Shown: positions 29,800 to 44,033, counted from the stretch's first letter. The stretch is DNA of 64,000 nt from Spongilla lacustris (GCA_949361645.1 OX442436.1:3844032-3908031); one strand, 5' to 3'. Notes: generated from the letters alone by a model not told the origin. Program-made: numbers and translations.

Positions 29800-30345
29800 T
29801 TCGTATTTCCCTAGTCTAATCATTATAAAATGTAAATCTGATCCTAATATGAACGTTCTTTTTACACTCCAATTATAAACCAATTGCAAATTGAAGGATT
29901 TTAGATGTAGTGAATCAGTTTTAAATTAAAAAAATAGCGTCTTGGAAATTGCAATTGACTTCACCAGCTATAGGGTAGGAATGATAAAAACAATGGATAT
30001 GCCTATTTATACTTTGATGCTGAGCACATACATATAGTTAAATTACTATGAGCCTAAAAATCACTTCAATGCTTCTACAACTATGATAAATTAATTACAG
30101 CATTACAATGATTTTTTCAGCATTGTAGACATATGCAAACACAAATTTAAGTTTCCCCAAAAAGAACATTTTGTTATCCCAGAGTAGTGATTCATATTTA
30201 ATAATAGTCTACTGCACAATTATCCGGCATACCCTATTATAAAAGTAAATTCATTTCTTTACAATGAACAATAACAGCTGCTGTTTTGAATGCATGCACT
30301 AGCATGAAACAGTGATATTATGGAACTGGTGGGACTATCAATACT
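29800..30345. repeat. Direct repeat unit 2 (partner 34020-34560)
   Basis: Shares 'GTATTTCCCTAGTCTAATCA', 'CCAATTGCAAATTGAAGGA' and 'GCATGCACTAGCA(T/C)GAAACA'. In the first copy unit 1 precedes unit 2; in the second copy unit 2 precedes unit 1, so the block has been rearranged. Confidence 0.8.
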
Positions 30346-30484
30346 GAGTGCATCGTCCAACAAAGTGAACCTGGCAATTAACTAATAACCAAAATCTCAA
30401 CTCTTGTTAGAATTGGAGTTGAAATTTTATATGCATTGCTTCATGTGACTTCTGGAATAACATTTTAGTGTTTCTGCTAGTTCA

Positions 30485-30965
30485 GATCTAGGACAGCCTA
30501 TTGACAATGCTAAGAACAAGCTAGCCCCGGCCCTGAGGTCCTCCATCCCTAATGCAACTTATAGTGCTGCAGGCACACATGTGTAGTTGTACTGACTTAA
30601 TTTTTTTTACTTCTGAACCAGAAATCAGTTCATGCTGTACTGACCTGTTATCAGTTGACATTAGTTGAATAATGTGACATATACATAAGGTATTGTTATA
30701 ACCCTTCTCTTATGAATTTCTGTAATGCTTCTTACAGTATGTGTGTACTGCATATGTGTGTGCATGGGCATGTACTCCCTGACCAAATTAAAGTTGCCCT
30801 ACAGCTGGAATTTTGCCTCATGCCAGAGTGAGAGTGCCATATGGTTAAAATAGGGGTCAGCACAAGCTATGTGGCTACTATTTATGGCTATTTATACTTT
30901 TTGTGTTGCAAACATCCTGATGACTGCATTGCCCCATCCAGCTGCAATTGAATTTAGCAGATTTA
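30485..30965. repeat. Nested inverted repeat (partner 36400-36860)
   Basis: 'CTTCTGAACCAGAAATCAGT', 'GGGCATGTACTCCCTGACC' and 'GGGGTCAGCACAAGCTATGT' occur as reverse complements in 36400-36860. Confidence 0.85.
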
Positions 30966-31489
30966 TAGTGCTTTTATAAATAACATTTAACTATCAACTA
31001 CACAGCATAATACATTGCTGCAATAACACATTTAAATTGCAAGTAATGAGAGGCAAAAGACACTCGAGCATTTCACTTCATAGTGTCTAATGTTTTATTA
31101 CTATGTAGTGAGAGATCCAATGATAAGTATGCAGTAAGAGGTAAGTAAGAGTTGCATTTGGTCTCGCGCTTAAATAATCGTAAATATACTCATTGCTCTC
31201 ATGTCAGTATAAATGCAGTCTGTAATAGCAAAAACTTCTCCCAAAGTACATGTAATACTAATAGGAGAACATCCTATTACTTGGAGCAACTGTCTTTCTG
31301 GTCTTTCATACCCACTTTGAAACACCTAATTCAGTAATGTTGAAGCATACTATTTGTCTGTGAGAAAGTTGCATTGAGTAATATGAGTCCACATTATGTA
31401 CTGGATGTGTTAATTACAATAGGTTTATATATTCTATGTATGCTGCAGGTGACTTTACACATTTGCAAATAAGCTTCAAGAAATTATTC

Positions 31490-31745
31490 TCATGGTTTAA
31501 GAATTACAGCAGTTCTTACACCAACTTGGTTCCCTCAATGGAACTGATGTTAACAATAGAAAAAAACATCCATGATTGGAGTGACAACAGTTGATTTGGT
31601 TCCCACATAACCATCATAACCAATAAAACTTTCTATTGTCTAAGCTGTACTATATAACTGAAACAAACATTCCAGAAGTGATACAAATGTTAATTGCAAC
31701 ACCCAATCCTTACACACAACAAGAATTAAAGTACTATAAATTTTC
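31490..31745. repeat. Nested inverted repeat (partner 33610-33850)
   Basis: 'CAGTTCTTACACCAACTTGG' and 'CATGATTGGAGTGACAACAG' have counterparts on the other strand at 33610-33850. The minus-strand reading at 33639-33878 is open for 79 codons but unrecognised. Confidence 0.75.
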
Positions 31746-33474
31746 CTGAATCAGTCTGATATGTTAAGTAGTGTTTCCTTTGGTATCAATTTACTAAAAT
31801 TGTGCTATATTTATATATGGCTACAATTTTTCTTCCATCAGCCCCAGGATGAGGTCTTATCAAAAGGGGCTACAGGATGGTTAAGGACTCCCAGTGATCA
31901 GAGCACAGTGCAAGTCAATGGTGTTTCAGGAAGCATATCTGTGTGTTTCACATATGCAACCACATTTCCATTATAGGGTGCATGCCATGATTGAATAATT
32001 TTGTACATAAAAACTATTAAGTATTATACATACATGTACATGTAAACAAAACAGTGAATAGGTCCAATCATGGACAATACACTTCTGCCTTAATTCTCAG
32101 AAACAGAGCTAGTATCCCTTGATACTAGAAGCACCACTGTAAAAACCTACTGTATATGTAAACCACCATAGCATAATGACTTTTCCTTGTCTCCTATTCC
32201 CTTATCTCTACTGAAATCTCCATTTACCTTTGGATGATATGACAGCATGCATGGGAAATGTATGAGATGTCCCTCTCGTAGTGGAGGCATATGGAGGCTG
32301 GGGAATCACTGCAAAAGAAACATTCTCAAGAATTGCTAGGCGTTTGGCCATCCACTCCCACTCATCCAATACTGAAATGCTAAATGCAATATATTGTTGC
32401 CTCGGCACTGTTTTGATGAGGCAAAATGCCCGAGCCCTCCTGCATGGCTCGATCGGCATCATTTTCGTGACTTGTATGTATAATCCTTGAGATGATCAAA
32501 CATGATTTTTGCCATCCACCATAAACCTAGAAGTATCTCTTGGGAGTTGGGTATGGCATGTGTTTCTCTGCATTGGAGGAAAAGGTGCTCAGGATTCTGT
32601 GCGGATTGCCCGGTGTCATGGGATAATTGGCACCCCCAATGATTGGCACCCCCGTTCCAAATATCCTAGGATTCTTGGTACCCAATTCCAAATTTCCTAT
32701 GGTATTTTCGGAATCCTTTAGGATTTCTGTACCCTCATGTTCAAGGCGACAAAAGTAGATTTGAGTTGAAGTCTGTTCATGACCTTGGGAACATTTATCT
32801 CTTTATGAGCCCTTATGATCTGGATAAAATGTGTGAGTGGGTCAGTGATGGGTTACTAGAATATGGATAACAGTGTAGCAGTAGCTTATCATCTCAGGTT
32901 TTAGAGATTAGTAGAGATTAGATGGTTATTGCATCTTTTTCAAAATGTTTATTGAAGTTAGTTATATATGCCTTCAGCTTGATGCAAGTCAGGGTTAGTT
33001 TCCTATGGCCATGAATGCTTGAGCCATTTGAATATTTCTCAACATTTGGCACATATATAAATTGTTGTATTAAGCAATGATGCTGGTGCAATGACCTCCA
33101 ATTCCTAACCCAAGTGCCCCAGAGTCTGCATCCTTGATTGTTTCATGCTAGCTTTCCATAGAGCTGCATGTATCTGGGGATCCATGGGAAGATAACATTG
33201 GATCTGTTGATTGTTGGATCATGTACGTTGTGATCAGCAGACGCAGTTTATTGTGACCTCCTGTGATCTTACTTACAGCTATAGAAAAAATCTGAAAGAA
33301 ACTATTTCCATCTGCAGCAATCCTAGCTGTTGCTAATAGGCAGTGTGACACCACAATCATTGATGGCTGTGTCAAGTGAGAGTGATTCACACGGACTAAT
33401 GTCAAGAGCACACCTCCACTCACTGCAAACTGGCTGGCAATTGATCAATGTTATAATTATGCACTTCTTTGGTA

Positions 33475-33850
33475 ATCTCTAAAACCTTAGATGATAAGCT
33501 ACTGCTACTCTGTTTTCCATATTCTAGTAACCCATCACTGACCCACTCACACAATTTAAAGATGCATCAGAAAATAAATGTTCCCAAGGTCATGAACAGA
33601 CTTCAACTCAAATACATATCAGACTGATTCAGGAAAATTTATGGTACTTTCAATTCTTGTTGTGTGTAAGGATTGGGTGTTGCAATTAACATTTGTATCA
33701 CTTCTGGAAGGGTTAATTTATTGGTTGTGGGGACCAAATCAACTGCTGTTGTCACTCCAATCATAGATGTTTTTTTTTCTATTGTTAACATCAGTCCCAT
33801 TGAAGGAACCAAGTTGGTGTAAGAATTGCTGTAATTCTTAAACCATGAGA
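33475..33850. repeat. Innermost inverted repeats (partners 32755-32930 and 31490-31745)
   Basis: 33475-33625 is the reverse complement of 32755-32930 (for example 'GTTCATGACCTTGGGAACAT'); 33610-33850 is the reverse complement of 31490-31745. Together they mark the centre of the composite palindrome. The spacer 32930-33475 shows no gene. Confidence 0.75.
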
Positions 33851-34019
33851 ATAGTAATAAATTTGCCACATTTGACACTATGAAGTGAAATGCTTGAGTG
33901 TCCTTTGCCTCTCAATACTTTCAATTTAAATATCTTATTGCAGCAATCTGGTTTGCTATGTAGTTGATGGTTAAATGTTACTTTTAAAAGTCCAAAGCAT
34001 GTGACAGTATAATTAATAA

Positions 34020-34560
34020 TGTAATTCGTATTTCCCTAGTCTAATCATTATAAAATGTAAATCTGATCCTAATATGAACATTCTTTTTACACTCCAATTA
34101 TAAACCAATTGCAAATTGAAGGATTTTAGATGTAGTGAATCAGTTTTAAATAACGTCTTGGAAATTGCAATTGACTTCACCAGCTATACAAAGAGTGATA
34201 AAACAATGGATATGCCTATTTTTATTTTGGTGCTGAGCATATACATACATTTCATAGACAAATGACCATGAGCCTAAAAATCATATCAATGCTTCTACAA
34301 CTATGATAAATTAATTACAGCATTACAATGATTTTTTCAGCATTGTAAACATATGCAAACAAATATAAATTTCCCAAAAATGTCATGTTTTAATTTCACA
34401 GAGTACTGATTCAAATCCTTTTAATAATAGTTTATTGCAACATAATCTATTATAAAAGTAAATTCATTTGTGTACAATGAACAGTAACAGCTGCAGTATT
34501 GAATGCATGCACTAGCACGAAACAGTGATATTATGGAACTGGTAGGACTGCCTATTCTGG
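34020..34560. repeat. Direct repeat unit 2, second copy
   Basis: Homologous to 29800-30345, same orientation, with small indels. Confidence 0.8.
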
Positions 34561-34599
34561 GTGGCAAGCAAAGAAATGGAGAGACATTGAACATCCTAA

Positions 34600-36110
34600 C
34601 ATCATGTCGGTATTTGTACTATTTGTAAAACCCTAACTATTGCTATGTTACTTTTTTATTATTATCAGTTATATAAGAAACACACACAACTAACATCATT
34701 TAATGAGGAGGTGGATGGTTTCCCAAAAAAGATGATGCATTCCCCTTCTGAATGGCAACAGAGAAGGTATGCAAGGTAGTTTCATCGCCAGCGGTGTTCA
34801 CAACGCAGTGACTCGAGTTTGTCAAAAAAGGCATGGAGTGAGAGACACAAACTCCAGTAGTTTGAAAAGCAACAGGCGTGAATTGTATTAAAATGTGCAA
34901 GTAGCAACTGCTCTAAATGATATGTTCTAAAAAGAGCTAGCCATGATCCTTGGAAGTCAGGTGACCACTTAATGCAGGACAATGTAAAGTCATTGTATAA
35001 AGCTCATGTACATGTAGTCTATATATACATGCATGTTTAATAAATCAGTTATTATAACATTTTTAGTTTTATACTTTTATCTTACTCAGCCTCAGATGTG
35101 TGTATTTAATTACAGAAGACCAGCTTGCAGTATAGGGTGTTCTACAATCAAGAAATACTTTAAGCACAAATAGTTCATTGACAAAAAATAACAGGCAAAT
35201 TAACGTTCCTATTAATAGTAAATTAAAGAATGATCAGAATCTCAAAACCACTAAAGTACATTGCTAAGTTCCTTAAATGAATTACACAGTTTATGTAACT
35301 GCGCGGCTATTATATAATTACAGGCTACTTTCAACTTACTATTCATCGGCAAAGCCCCAAATGAAATATCTGCTTACATAGCTGGAGCAGGTCTGACAGT
35401 GCTAAACAAGTCTAATCCAGGGGATGTCAATCCTATTGCAGTTGGAGAAGCCCTCTGCTGGTTAAAAAACAAATGACTGTGCAGCAGTGAAGTTATAGCA
35501 GCAGAGATTTGTAAACGCTGTATGGTCATTTAATATGGTGTCCTGCCAAGCAACTCTCGATCTCTTAGTGTTGAAAGGACATTCTGGAATTTTTACCTCT
35601 TTCATGGATGAGCAGGAGTTATTGCAATCATCCTTTCCTATGGCACCTCATGGGTTCATTGACATCAGAATCAGCAGGGTGATCCTTATTCTCCTTCGTA
35701 CTGCACATGCATGCAATATTGAAGGACAGTACCAGCACTCAGCATGCTTGATTTATGGATGGTACTGTCTTTGCTGGCTGAAGGTGTACTCTATGCAAAG
35801 TCCTAAGCCATGCTGACATGATTAATTTTTGAACAAAATGTGGCTTAGGTTTTCAGCTATAGCAGCCTAGAAACATTGGTAGACCAGATAAAGACGTCAA
35901 ACCATCCCCACCATGACATTCCGGGGCACTCTGACATAGGTGATATACAATTCTGTACCTCTTGTGTTTCCACTGCTGACAAATATCTTCTCTACTGGCT
36001 TGTCTTTCCCCTGGGACAGTATCAAAGTCCTCAGTAATGCAAGGACTTGTTGGGGCCAACAACCAATGCCATCATTTTAAGGCTCTCATGCCTACAGCAA
36101 ACTTTTTATT
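34600..36110. repeat. Direct repeat unit 1, second copy
   Basis: Homologous to 28380-29460 in the same orientation. An ORF at 35535-35816 lies within the extra segment absent from the first copy and has no recognised family. Confidence 0.8.
35342..35476 (+). pseudogene. Reverse-transcriptase-like fragment, second copy
   Basis: The same motif as at 29113-29226, slightly longer: 'FIGKAPNEISAYIAGAGLTV', 'NPIAVGEAL', then a stop. Closer to the family consensus ('VGEAL') than the first copy. Confidence 0.5.
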
Positions 36111-36399
36111 GCTTGCTCAAATTATACACCATGCTAGTGTATTGTATCATTACATGTACCATTGTATTGTGAAGGATTTTATAATATTAAATAATTATGA
36201 TTTAACTAATTTTAAATTCCTTTATATAAGTATCTGATTCTTCATTAATAGAACATTTAGCACAAATTTGACATCAAGTTTTAACTGTTAATTTTCCTTT
36301 ATTGAACTATATGTTAATGATCTTATGAAGTAAAGCCGTCATTTGCACAGGTGGTAAATGCAGCATTTGGTGCTTTACTATCTAGGCTATAAATCTCAG

Positions 36400-36860
36400 T
36401 GCTAAATTCAATTGCAGCTGGATGGGGCAATGCAGCCATCAGGATGTTTGCAACACAAAAGTATAAATAGCCATAAATAGTAGCCACATAGCTTGTGCTG
36501 ACCCCTATTTTAACCATATGGCACTCTCACTCTGGCATGAGGCAAAAATTCCAGCTGTAGGGCAACTTTAATTTGGTCAGGGAGTACATGCCCATGCACA
36601 CACATATGCAGTACACACATACTGTAAGAAGCATTACAGAAATTCATAAGAGAAGGGTTATAACAATACCTTATGTATATGTCACATTATGCAACTAATG
36701 TCAACTGATAACAGGTCAGTACAGCATGAACTGATTTCTGGTTCAGAAGTAAAAAAAATTAAGTCAGTACAACTACACATGTGTGCCTGCAGCACTATAA
36801 GTTGCATTAGGGATGGAGGACCTCAGGGGCTAGCTTGTTCTTAGCATTGTCTACGCTGTA
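36400..36860. repeat. Nested inverted repeat, partner of 30485-30965
   Basis: Reverse complement of the left copy over its whole length, among the best preserved of the nested repeats. Confidence 0.85.
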
Positions 36861-36959
36861 CTGTTATTCATGAAGCAATACATTACAAATCGCAACTCCA
36901 ATCCTTACATGAGTTGAGATTTTGGTTATAAGGTAATTGCCAGGTTCACTTAATTGGAT

Positions 36960-37393
36960 GATGCATGGAAAGTGTGACAAAGAAACAAGATATATATGAA
37001 ATACAATACACATTGACACAAGACAGTGCCGGCGTCCAATCAAGATTAAACTGATTCACATTTTCCAAATTTTCACTAATGTTTTGAGCAACTTCTGCCT
37101 CCTCAGAAACAGAGATAGTATCCCTTGGTCCTTCTCTCTGTACTAGAGGCACCACTGTACAAACCTGTGTATACGTAAACCACCATAGCATGACGACATT
37201 TCCTTGTCTCCTATTCCCTTACCTATATTGAAATTTCCACTCCTTACTTTTGGACGATATGACAACATGCATGGGAAATGTATGAGATGATTAAACATCA
37301 CTTTTGCCTCCTCCATATGCCTAGAAGTATCTCCAGGGAGTGTTTGGAGGGAAAGGTGCTCAGGATTCTGTGCGGATTGTTGCCTGGATACAC

Positions 37394-37394
<1 letters not shown>
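36960..37394. repeat. Nested inverted repeat, right copy
   Basis: Reverse complement of 27925-28375. A 67-bp-scale difference near 37010-37060 and several indels show divergence greater than in the outer arms. Confidence 0.8.
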
Positions 37395-37660
<266 letters not shown>

Positions 37661-37663
37661 GCA

Positions 37664-38296
37664 GTCAAAGTGCTGTCAAGTAATTAGCCCCTCACCTGGC
37701 ACTGTTATAGTACTTGAAGGGGTTGCCCCCTCCTTTTGTTCAGAGGGCCACCTTCCACAAGGGCCATAGACAGGCCAGACCGAATAGTCGACTAATTTAA
37801 TGTCAGGTTGCGAGACGTGTAGATGGACGAGTGGTAGGCTTATTCGATGAATCCAGTCGTACCCATCATCTCGACCCGGTGAAAACCTTCGGTAGCGGCG
37901 GGAAATAAAGTTAGGGATCAGAAGGAGATATACGCGTACAAAGATGACAGCACAGAGCTGGATTATTGGATCGGAATCAATGGGGTGGTCTTCGCTTATA
38001 GACCTACCACAAATACTATTCTTTAGTGCAACAAAGGACAGTAGCCTAAACAGAAACTTATGGGTCATAATTATAACAATCTCTCACCTAGTCATGATCT
38101 GAAAGTGGACACGCAAGTTGTGTATCCTAATTGTATAGCACTATAAACATAAACGATTTTGTTAATAATACACCTGGGAACGAGATCGGTGCGCTGCAAG
38201 TCTCGCTGCGCTGCAACATCGAGTGCTGCGCTGCGTCATCGAGTGCTGCGCTGCACGTGATTCTGTGGTCGTAATTGTGGCACTAATCACCTCCCA

Positions 38297-38298
<2 letters not shown>
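37664..38298. repeat. Right outer arm of a large inverted repeat
   Basis: Reverse complement of 25768-26411 with few mismatches. Its outer end abuts a 320-bp (GT)n tract, beyond which the PTB pseudocopy begins. Confidence 0.85.
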
Positions 38299-38618
<320 letters not shown>

Positions 38619-38783
38619 TTAGGGGTGGCAGTCGTACAAGGGGCATCAGGGCCTGCAGGCTGCTCCGTTTTCCTCGTCTCCAACCTGAACGAGAAGGTAT
38701 GCCAATATTGGAAGTTCTTAAACAAGGATCACCCAAGTTGATTGTTTTTTTTTTTTTTCCCCTGATCATATACTAGCCTCGTC

Positions 38784-39026
38784 CCCAGGCCCTGTTTTTA
38801 TTAAAGTTACAGGGCGCATGCGCTACTTTGTTAGTTTTGGAAACCGTCGTCTGATTTCGCTCGTTAAGACACGATAAAGAATAAACCACCGCTTTTCGGA
38901 ACTCAACAGAATACGCCATCGCGAAATCAGACGAGTATACGGAATGGTTTCCAAAAGGAAATTACGATTACCCCAGGTATTTTGGGACAAACTATAGCGC
39001 ATGCGCGCTAGGACTCTAACAGGCCC
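38784..39026. mobile_element. Foldback MITE, family D (about 243 bp), only in the pseudocopy
   Basis: Ends CAGGCCCTGTT and AACAGGCCCTG. Inside, GGAAACCGTCGTCTGATTTC is inverted as 'GAAATCAGACGAG...GGTTTCC', and GCGCATGCGC occurs near both ends. The parent copy at about 10967 lacks it. Confidence 0.8.
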
Positions 39027-40659
39027 TGTTTTTCACCCCCTACATGTACATGTATATGGCTACATGGAGTACAATGTACATGTACATATGCATGTATATT
39101 GCAATGTACATGTACATATAGGTACTCTGTAATGAACAATATGGGGTGGGGATTGTGTGTGCAGCAGGTAAAGGGTTAGGACAGTGTTGAGTGCTTTGGT
39201 GCTGCTACTGTTACTGCATGCTAACAGTTTCTGCTTCTCTTTCTCGCTCTCTCTCTCTTGGCCCTTCCTCCTGTGTGACCTCCTCCTTTCTTCAAGATGA
39301 TTACTCCTTGTGTTCTCTTCATTCTCTTTGGTATGTCCCTTTTTTTACTACATAGATCTGTCTCTGTGTGTGCCTATGTGAGTATGTGTCTGATGTGCTC
39401 TGGATGGCTGTGCTTGTGTATATGAGGTGTTGTAACTTGCGTATGTAGGCATATCAGGCTATGTTCTTGGTGGTGTTTGAGCAGTGTTTGAATTACAGTC
39501 CTAGAAGGTGTCATGTCTATTGGTATTGAAGGCAATTGATTTACATGTACATGCAGCATCTACATGTAGGTGTATCTACAGCACATAGTGTGCATGAACG
39601 TGGATGTCTTTCAAATGATTAATGCTATCAACTTTATATTTCAGCTTCATTGTATCGCACTACTTGTCTATAATCTGATGTTGTATTGCAATGATACCCC
39701 AAGGGGACCGTGCATGTGCTAGTGCAATTATGGCCAAACTGGTTCATATTAGGTAAAAACATGTACACTGCACTGTACCTGTACAGAGTTGTGTAAGTAT
39801 TGATTTGTATATGTACATGTGTGTGAAGGAGATCCATGTACATGTATGTGCTTATTTTGCTATGCAATTTGCCCCAATCTATGTGTACTTCCCGCACATT
39901 GAATGGAACACATAAATTGTTGGTGATGGAATGAATGCATAACTGTACATGCATATCTCTGTAATGGATGACATAAAAGACCAACGATCTAAAGAATTAA
40001 TAGTTGAGTCTTCTGTATGTGCATTCGTACATAAACCACAACTGTACATTAAGTACACATGTACATGCTCATTGAAATACAGCAGAACCTGCATTAACAG
40101 TCATCTCTGCATACCTGTCACATAACTAAAGTCATCAGTATGTGGCTGCTGTACAAATGGTTCTGCCACCTGTCTACATGGTCATCTATTTTTAGCCCGA
40201 TTGTGACCGCTTTAGACAGGTTCCACTGTAGTATTACAAGTACCACATGTGCATGTGAAGTGCTTTGAATGCTCTTCCAAAAAGATATGTCACTTCTGAA
40301 CATTGGTGGTGCATGTAGATGTATCAGACCATGCTTAGTTGACAAAGAATTCATGTAAGGACACCAACATACATTTCCATGTAGAGGAGAAATGGTACAT
40401 ATACATGTATGTGTTGTGTGATATGTGATGTGTTCTAGGGATTGATTAGTGTGGGTACCAGACCCTTTATAATTTATATTAGTTACACGTACATGTAGAT
40501 ATACATGATGATAATAAAGGGTCTGATCTCTAAGTACATTAATGGTATGCTTAAATGTTACAAAGGGCGATAAAAACATGTTGGCCCACACACAAAAAAA
40601 ACACAATGAAGTTATTTTCATGTTGAGGATCAGATGTGATGGAATGGCCTAGCCTCACC

Positions 40660-41045
40660 CATGGTGGCAAGCGTTCTTGCCCCCTCGGTGGCTTCCTGTT
40701 GTGGGTGGCAGATGTTTCTTCTCCCCAGTGGCAAGCATTAATATTCTTACATTGTGTTGGCAGGTGTTCTTACCCCCTGGTGGCAGGTGTTCTTACCCCC
40801 TGGTGGCAGGTGTTCTTACCCCCTGGTGGCAAGCGTTCTTGCCCCCTCGGTGGCTTCCTGTTGTGGGTGGCAGGTGTTTCTTCTCCCCAGTGGCAAGCAT
40901 TAATATTCTTACATTGTGTTGGCAGGTGTTCTTACCCCCTGGTGGCAGGTGTTCTTACCCCCTGGTGGCAGGTGTTCTTACCCCCTGGTGGCAAGTGTTC
41001 TTACCCACTGTTGGCAGGATTTTGTCCCCAGTCTTAGGATGCTCC
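40660..41045. repeat. Minisatellite, 23-24-bp unit, expanded copy
   Basis: GGTGGCAGGTGTTCTTACCC units in two higher-order blocks that each include a CTTCTCCCCAGTGGCAAGCA variant and ATTAATATTCTTACATTGTG. The higher-order duplication is absent from the parent array at 12440-12615. Confidence 0.85.
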
Positions 41046-44027
41046 TTCCCAGTGGCAGGACTAGTACTCTTCCTCCAGGGCTGACTCTCCTGTCTCCTAC
41101 ATCCAGCAGCTGCTCCATTTGCGGAACTCTTTAACACAATCCATGCACATATTATAAGACAAGATAATCCTTTATTGCATACATTCCAATGTGTTAATAA
41201 TCGCATATACCGGTACCTGTAATCCTATTGATGGTGCGAATATTCAGGTGATACCAATTGATGTACTTAGAGTTACCAGACCTTTTATTATTTATATGTA
41301 GTTCATTAAAATGTCAGTACTCATTCTAGACATTGATGTGTGAAGGATACAGGTTCTAGCCGGGTTTTACCATGAAATGACTGGTAAATCAGGTTATTTC
41401 CCTACAAGTAAATAAACGTGTGCATATACTGTACCTGTACACATGCATGAACAAAGGTATAGCAGTGTAAAAAGGCATGGGAAAAGTTATACTAGTTAAA
41501 GCAAGTTGAGTGTACTTGAATAAAGCCTTACATGTACTTTCCTTGGCATGGTAACTATTCTGAATGCTTTGCATTCCAACCAATGTTGAACCGATCTTGT
41601 CACGTACAATATTATATTGTTACATATATCTGCCTGAAGAATCCAATGATGCTATCGGTGTTAATTGCATTTAAAAAATACAAATGATTTGTCTATTATG
41701 GTGCGGGTTGGTGTAGCTATATGTATTTGTGGCTGCAATATAGTTGACCCATACACCTATTGTAGTGGGTCTCAGGACCATTGTAATAAGTGTCTAACCA
41801 CAAGTTTTGTATCTGCAGCATCATTATCAGAGTAGCAGCTGTTAAGCTTACAATGATTGTTATTCATCATGATGTAATTTTGGTCTGTGTAAGTGGAAGG
41901 GAGGAGAGGTGTAGAAGGAAGTGTTGGAGATTAGGTTACTAGGGAAAGTGCATGTACATGTACGTGTGTACATGTACATGTTGAACTGATTGTGGTTGTT
42001 TATTCATTTATCATCCCTGGGTGTGCATGATGGAGATGTCACTCAAGTCAAAGAGTGCTTTATAACAAGAGGGACTCTGCCCTTATCCATACAAAGAACC
42101 GCATCAATCACAAACAGGTACGGCATACATCCACTGTGCTTGTCAGCATCAGGGGCGTACTTTTTAATTGTATGTAACTTGAAATGCATGATTTCAATGT
42201 CCGTATAAATTTCCCATCTAGTGTACATAACGATATATTATAAAAAGCTATAAACATCTGCAATGATGTGAAATAATTAAACCAGCATTACATCACGTTG
42301 CAGTTATTAATATCACTTCTTGCCTTACAAAGGGCATTGCATGGCATTTAAAAATTCAAGTGGGTCTATCAAAGAGCAACAAATCGTTCACTGAACACTC
42401 CAAAGTGCACTATAAAGTTGCGAGACAAATTTGATTACTTTAACGTAAAGAGGATTAAGTACACGCAATGCCTACTAAGTCTACAAAACAATTTGAGTAT
42501 CTCTGTCATAGTTTTTAAGCAGGGGATAGTATAGAATACCATTAGTTTGAGAATTACAATGTGGCATATACATGTGTATGAGTTATTAATTCCCTAGCTG
42601 GTGCTGTTGGGAGCAGTCTCGTTTTGTCGTTTGGCTGCAAACAATGTAAACACATATGTCAGAGCATTCTTGGTATATATAATATTATTATTATATGTAA
42701 TGGGACATACATGTATGAGAAGCTGGGAAACCCTGACTACAGCCATTGTACTCCTGGATTAAAACAGTGTCAATGCTGTGCATACTGTATAGTTTTCTAT
42801 TTGGCTTCTTTCCCCTCCATTATATCTACCGTAGTTTCAGTCCTTTTTTGTTCTATTGACACACAAATACAGGTACATGTACATGAAATTTATGCATTTT
42901 GAAATAGGTAACTTGATAATTACTAATTGCTAATAATCCAATATGGTGTTATTGTTACCGTTATTTGCTGCACATGTACACTGTAAAATGGCTACTGCCA
43001 CGGAGGTTCCAAAGTCCAAGGGCAGGAAGCATGTCTGGTGGCAGCAATAATTAATCAATCGCTTCACTCAAATTCGTTATTAAACAAATTATAACAATGT
43101 ACTTGTATTCCATTTTAGCTCATAACGAATCACTAAAAAACAAACTTGAACAATATCATGCAAAGCGTCGACAAACTCTGAAGAAAAAACCCCTGAAAAT
43201 ACGGTAATTTGAGGGGAAGTACTGTGCCACCATGCATGCTAAGGAGCATCTTCCATATGTAATTATTTATGAAGTGGCTGGGGGGAAGTAGGGGTTGCAG
43301 CACTAACTGTTTCATCATGACCTTGACCTCACTACTTTAAAGAGGCTAAGGACTAATACCACATCTTCATCCTATGCCTTTTGCAGACAAAGTTAACTGG
43401 GTTACCTTGCAGGAGCCACTCGGAATGCACACTGCATCTCTTGCGAATGAGCTCATTTGCTAGCCAATATGCTCCTTGTGGCTGCAAATTATGCTGTAAT
43501 CCATTTGCAGTCAATAGGAGCATCAATTCTATTTCGATCAGCGTTATTTATTGTCGATAGTCCATTGTGGCATTGATTTAACAACCTTCTCTGCCAGCTT
43601 CCAAACCTAAAGCTTCTCGGATCCTTTCCCTTGGTACCATTTTGCTTACGTAACACGCAGCTACACGCTCCACCCACTCTGCCCCGGCTAAACTGCTTCG
43701 CTATAAGGTTTTGCCAGATTTCAGTGATAACAAGTGATTTATATATCTGTAGTAATTAAAATCACCAACCTTATTTGTAACATAATTTGTCCTTATTTAA
43801 GGGTCCACCGTCGTATTTTCAAGATTGAAGAATAAAAATTAATACACATACATGTACATGTGCAACGATCAGTATATGGGTGGACAAATGTTGGGCTGAA
43901 ATAATTTTAGTCAAGCATATACTGAAATACTTGGCGTGCCCTGGATCCGCCACTCTGACTGTACATGTAGTTTGTTGTGGGCCGTGGGCACCCCATTTAG
44001 AACGGATTTCATGGCAGGCTGTTAGAA

Positions 44028-44033
44028 TTTATT
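44028..44033 (-). terminator. Candidate poly(A) signal of the ABCG gene
   Basis: AATAAA on the minus strand (TTTATT on the plus strand), about 240 nt after the stop. It is the first such hexamer downstream; use is not shown. Confidence 0.3.

Larger units (their letters stand above)
38620..43920 (+). pseudogene. Partial duplicated PTB pseudogene (exons 8-10 region and introns)
   Basis: Contains the 3' part of exon 8 (about 38640-38696, 'SVFLVSNLNEK'), an intact exon 9 with its CU tract (39297-39330, 'MITPCVLFILFG') and a broken exon 10 (about 42029-42117). Exon 10 has lost its acceptor and first codons and carries indels. Exons 11-13 are deleted, and homology resumes with intron 13 (42230-43900). 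No upstream exons exist, so it cannot make a PTB protein. It is in the same orientation as the parent, about 28 kb downstream. Confidence 0.85.

Noticed and set aside
33148..33878. Minus-strand ORFs of 79 and 91 codons in the centre of the composite palindrome
   Set aside because: They coincide with inverted repeat units; the paired copies carry frameshifts and no known domain is visible.
40636..41134. Pro/Trp/Gly-rich ORFs at 40.6-41.1 kb
   Set aside because: They translate the GGTGGCAGGTGTTCTTACCC minisatellite within a duplicated PTB intron.
38620..43920. A second functional PTB gene
   Set aside because: Only parts of three exons remain, one has lost its acceptor and frame, and RRM1, RRM2 and RRM4 are absent.
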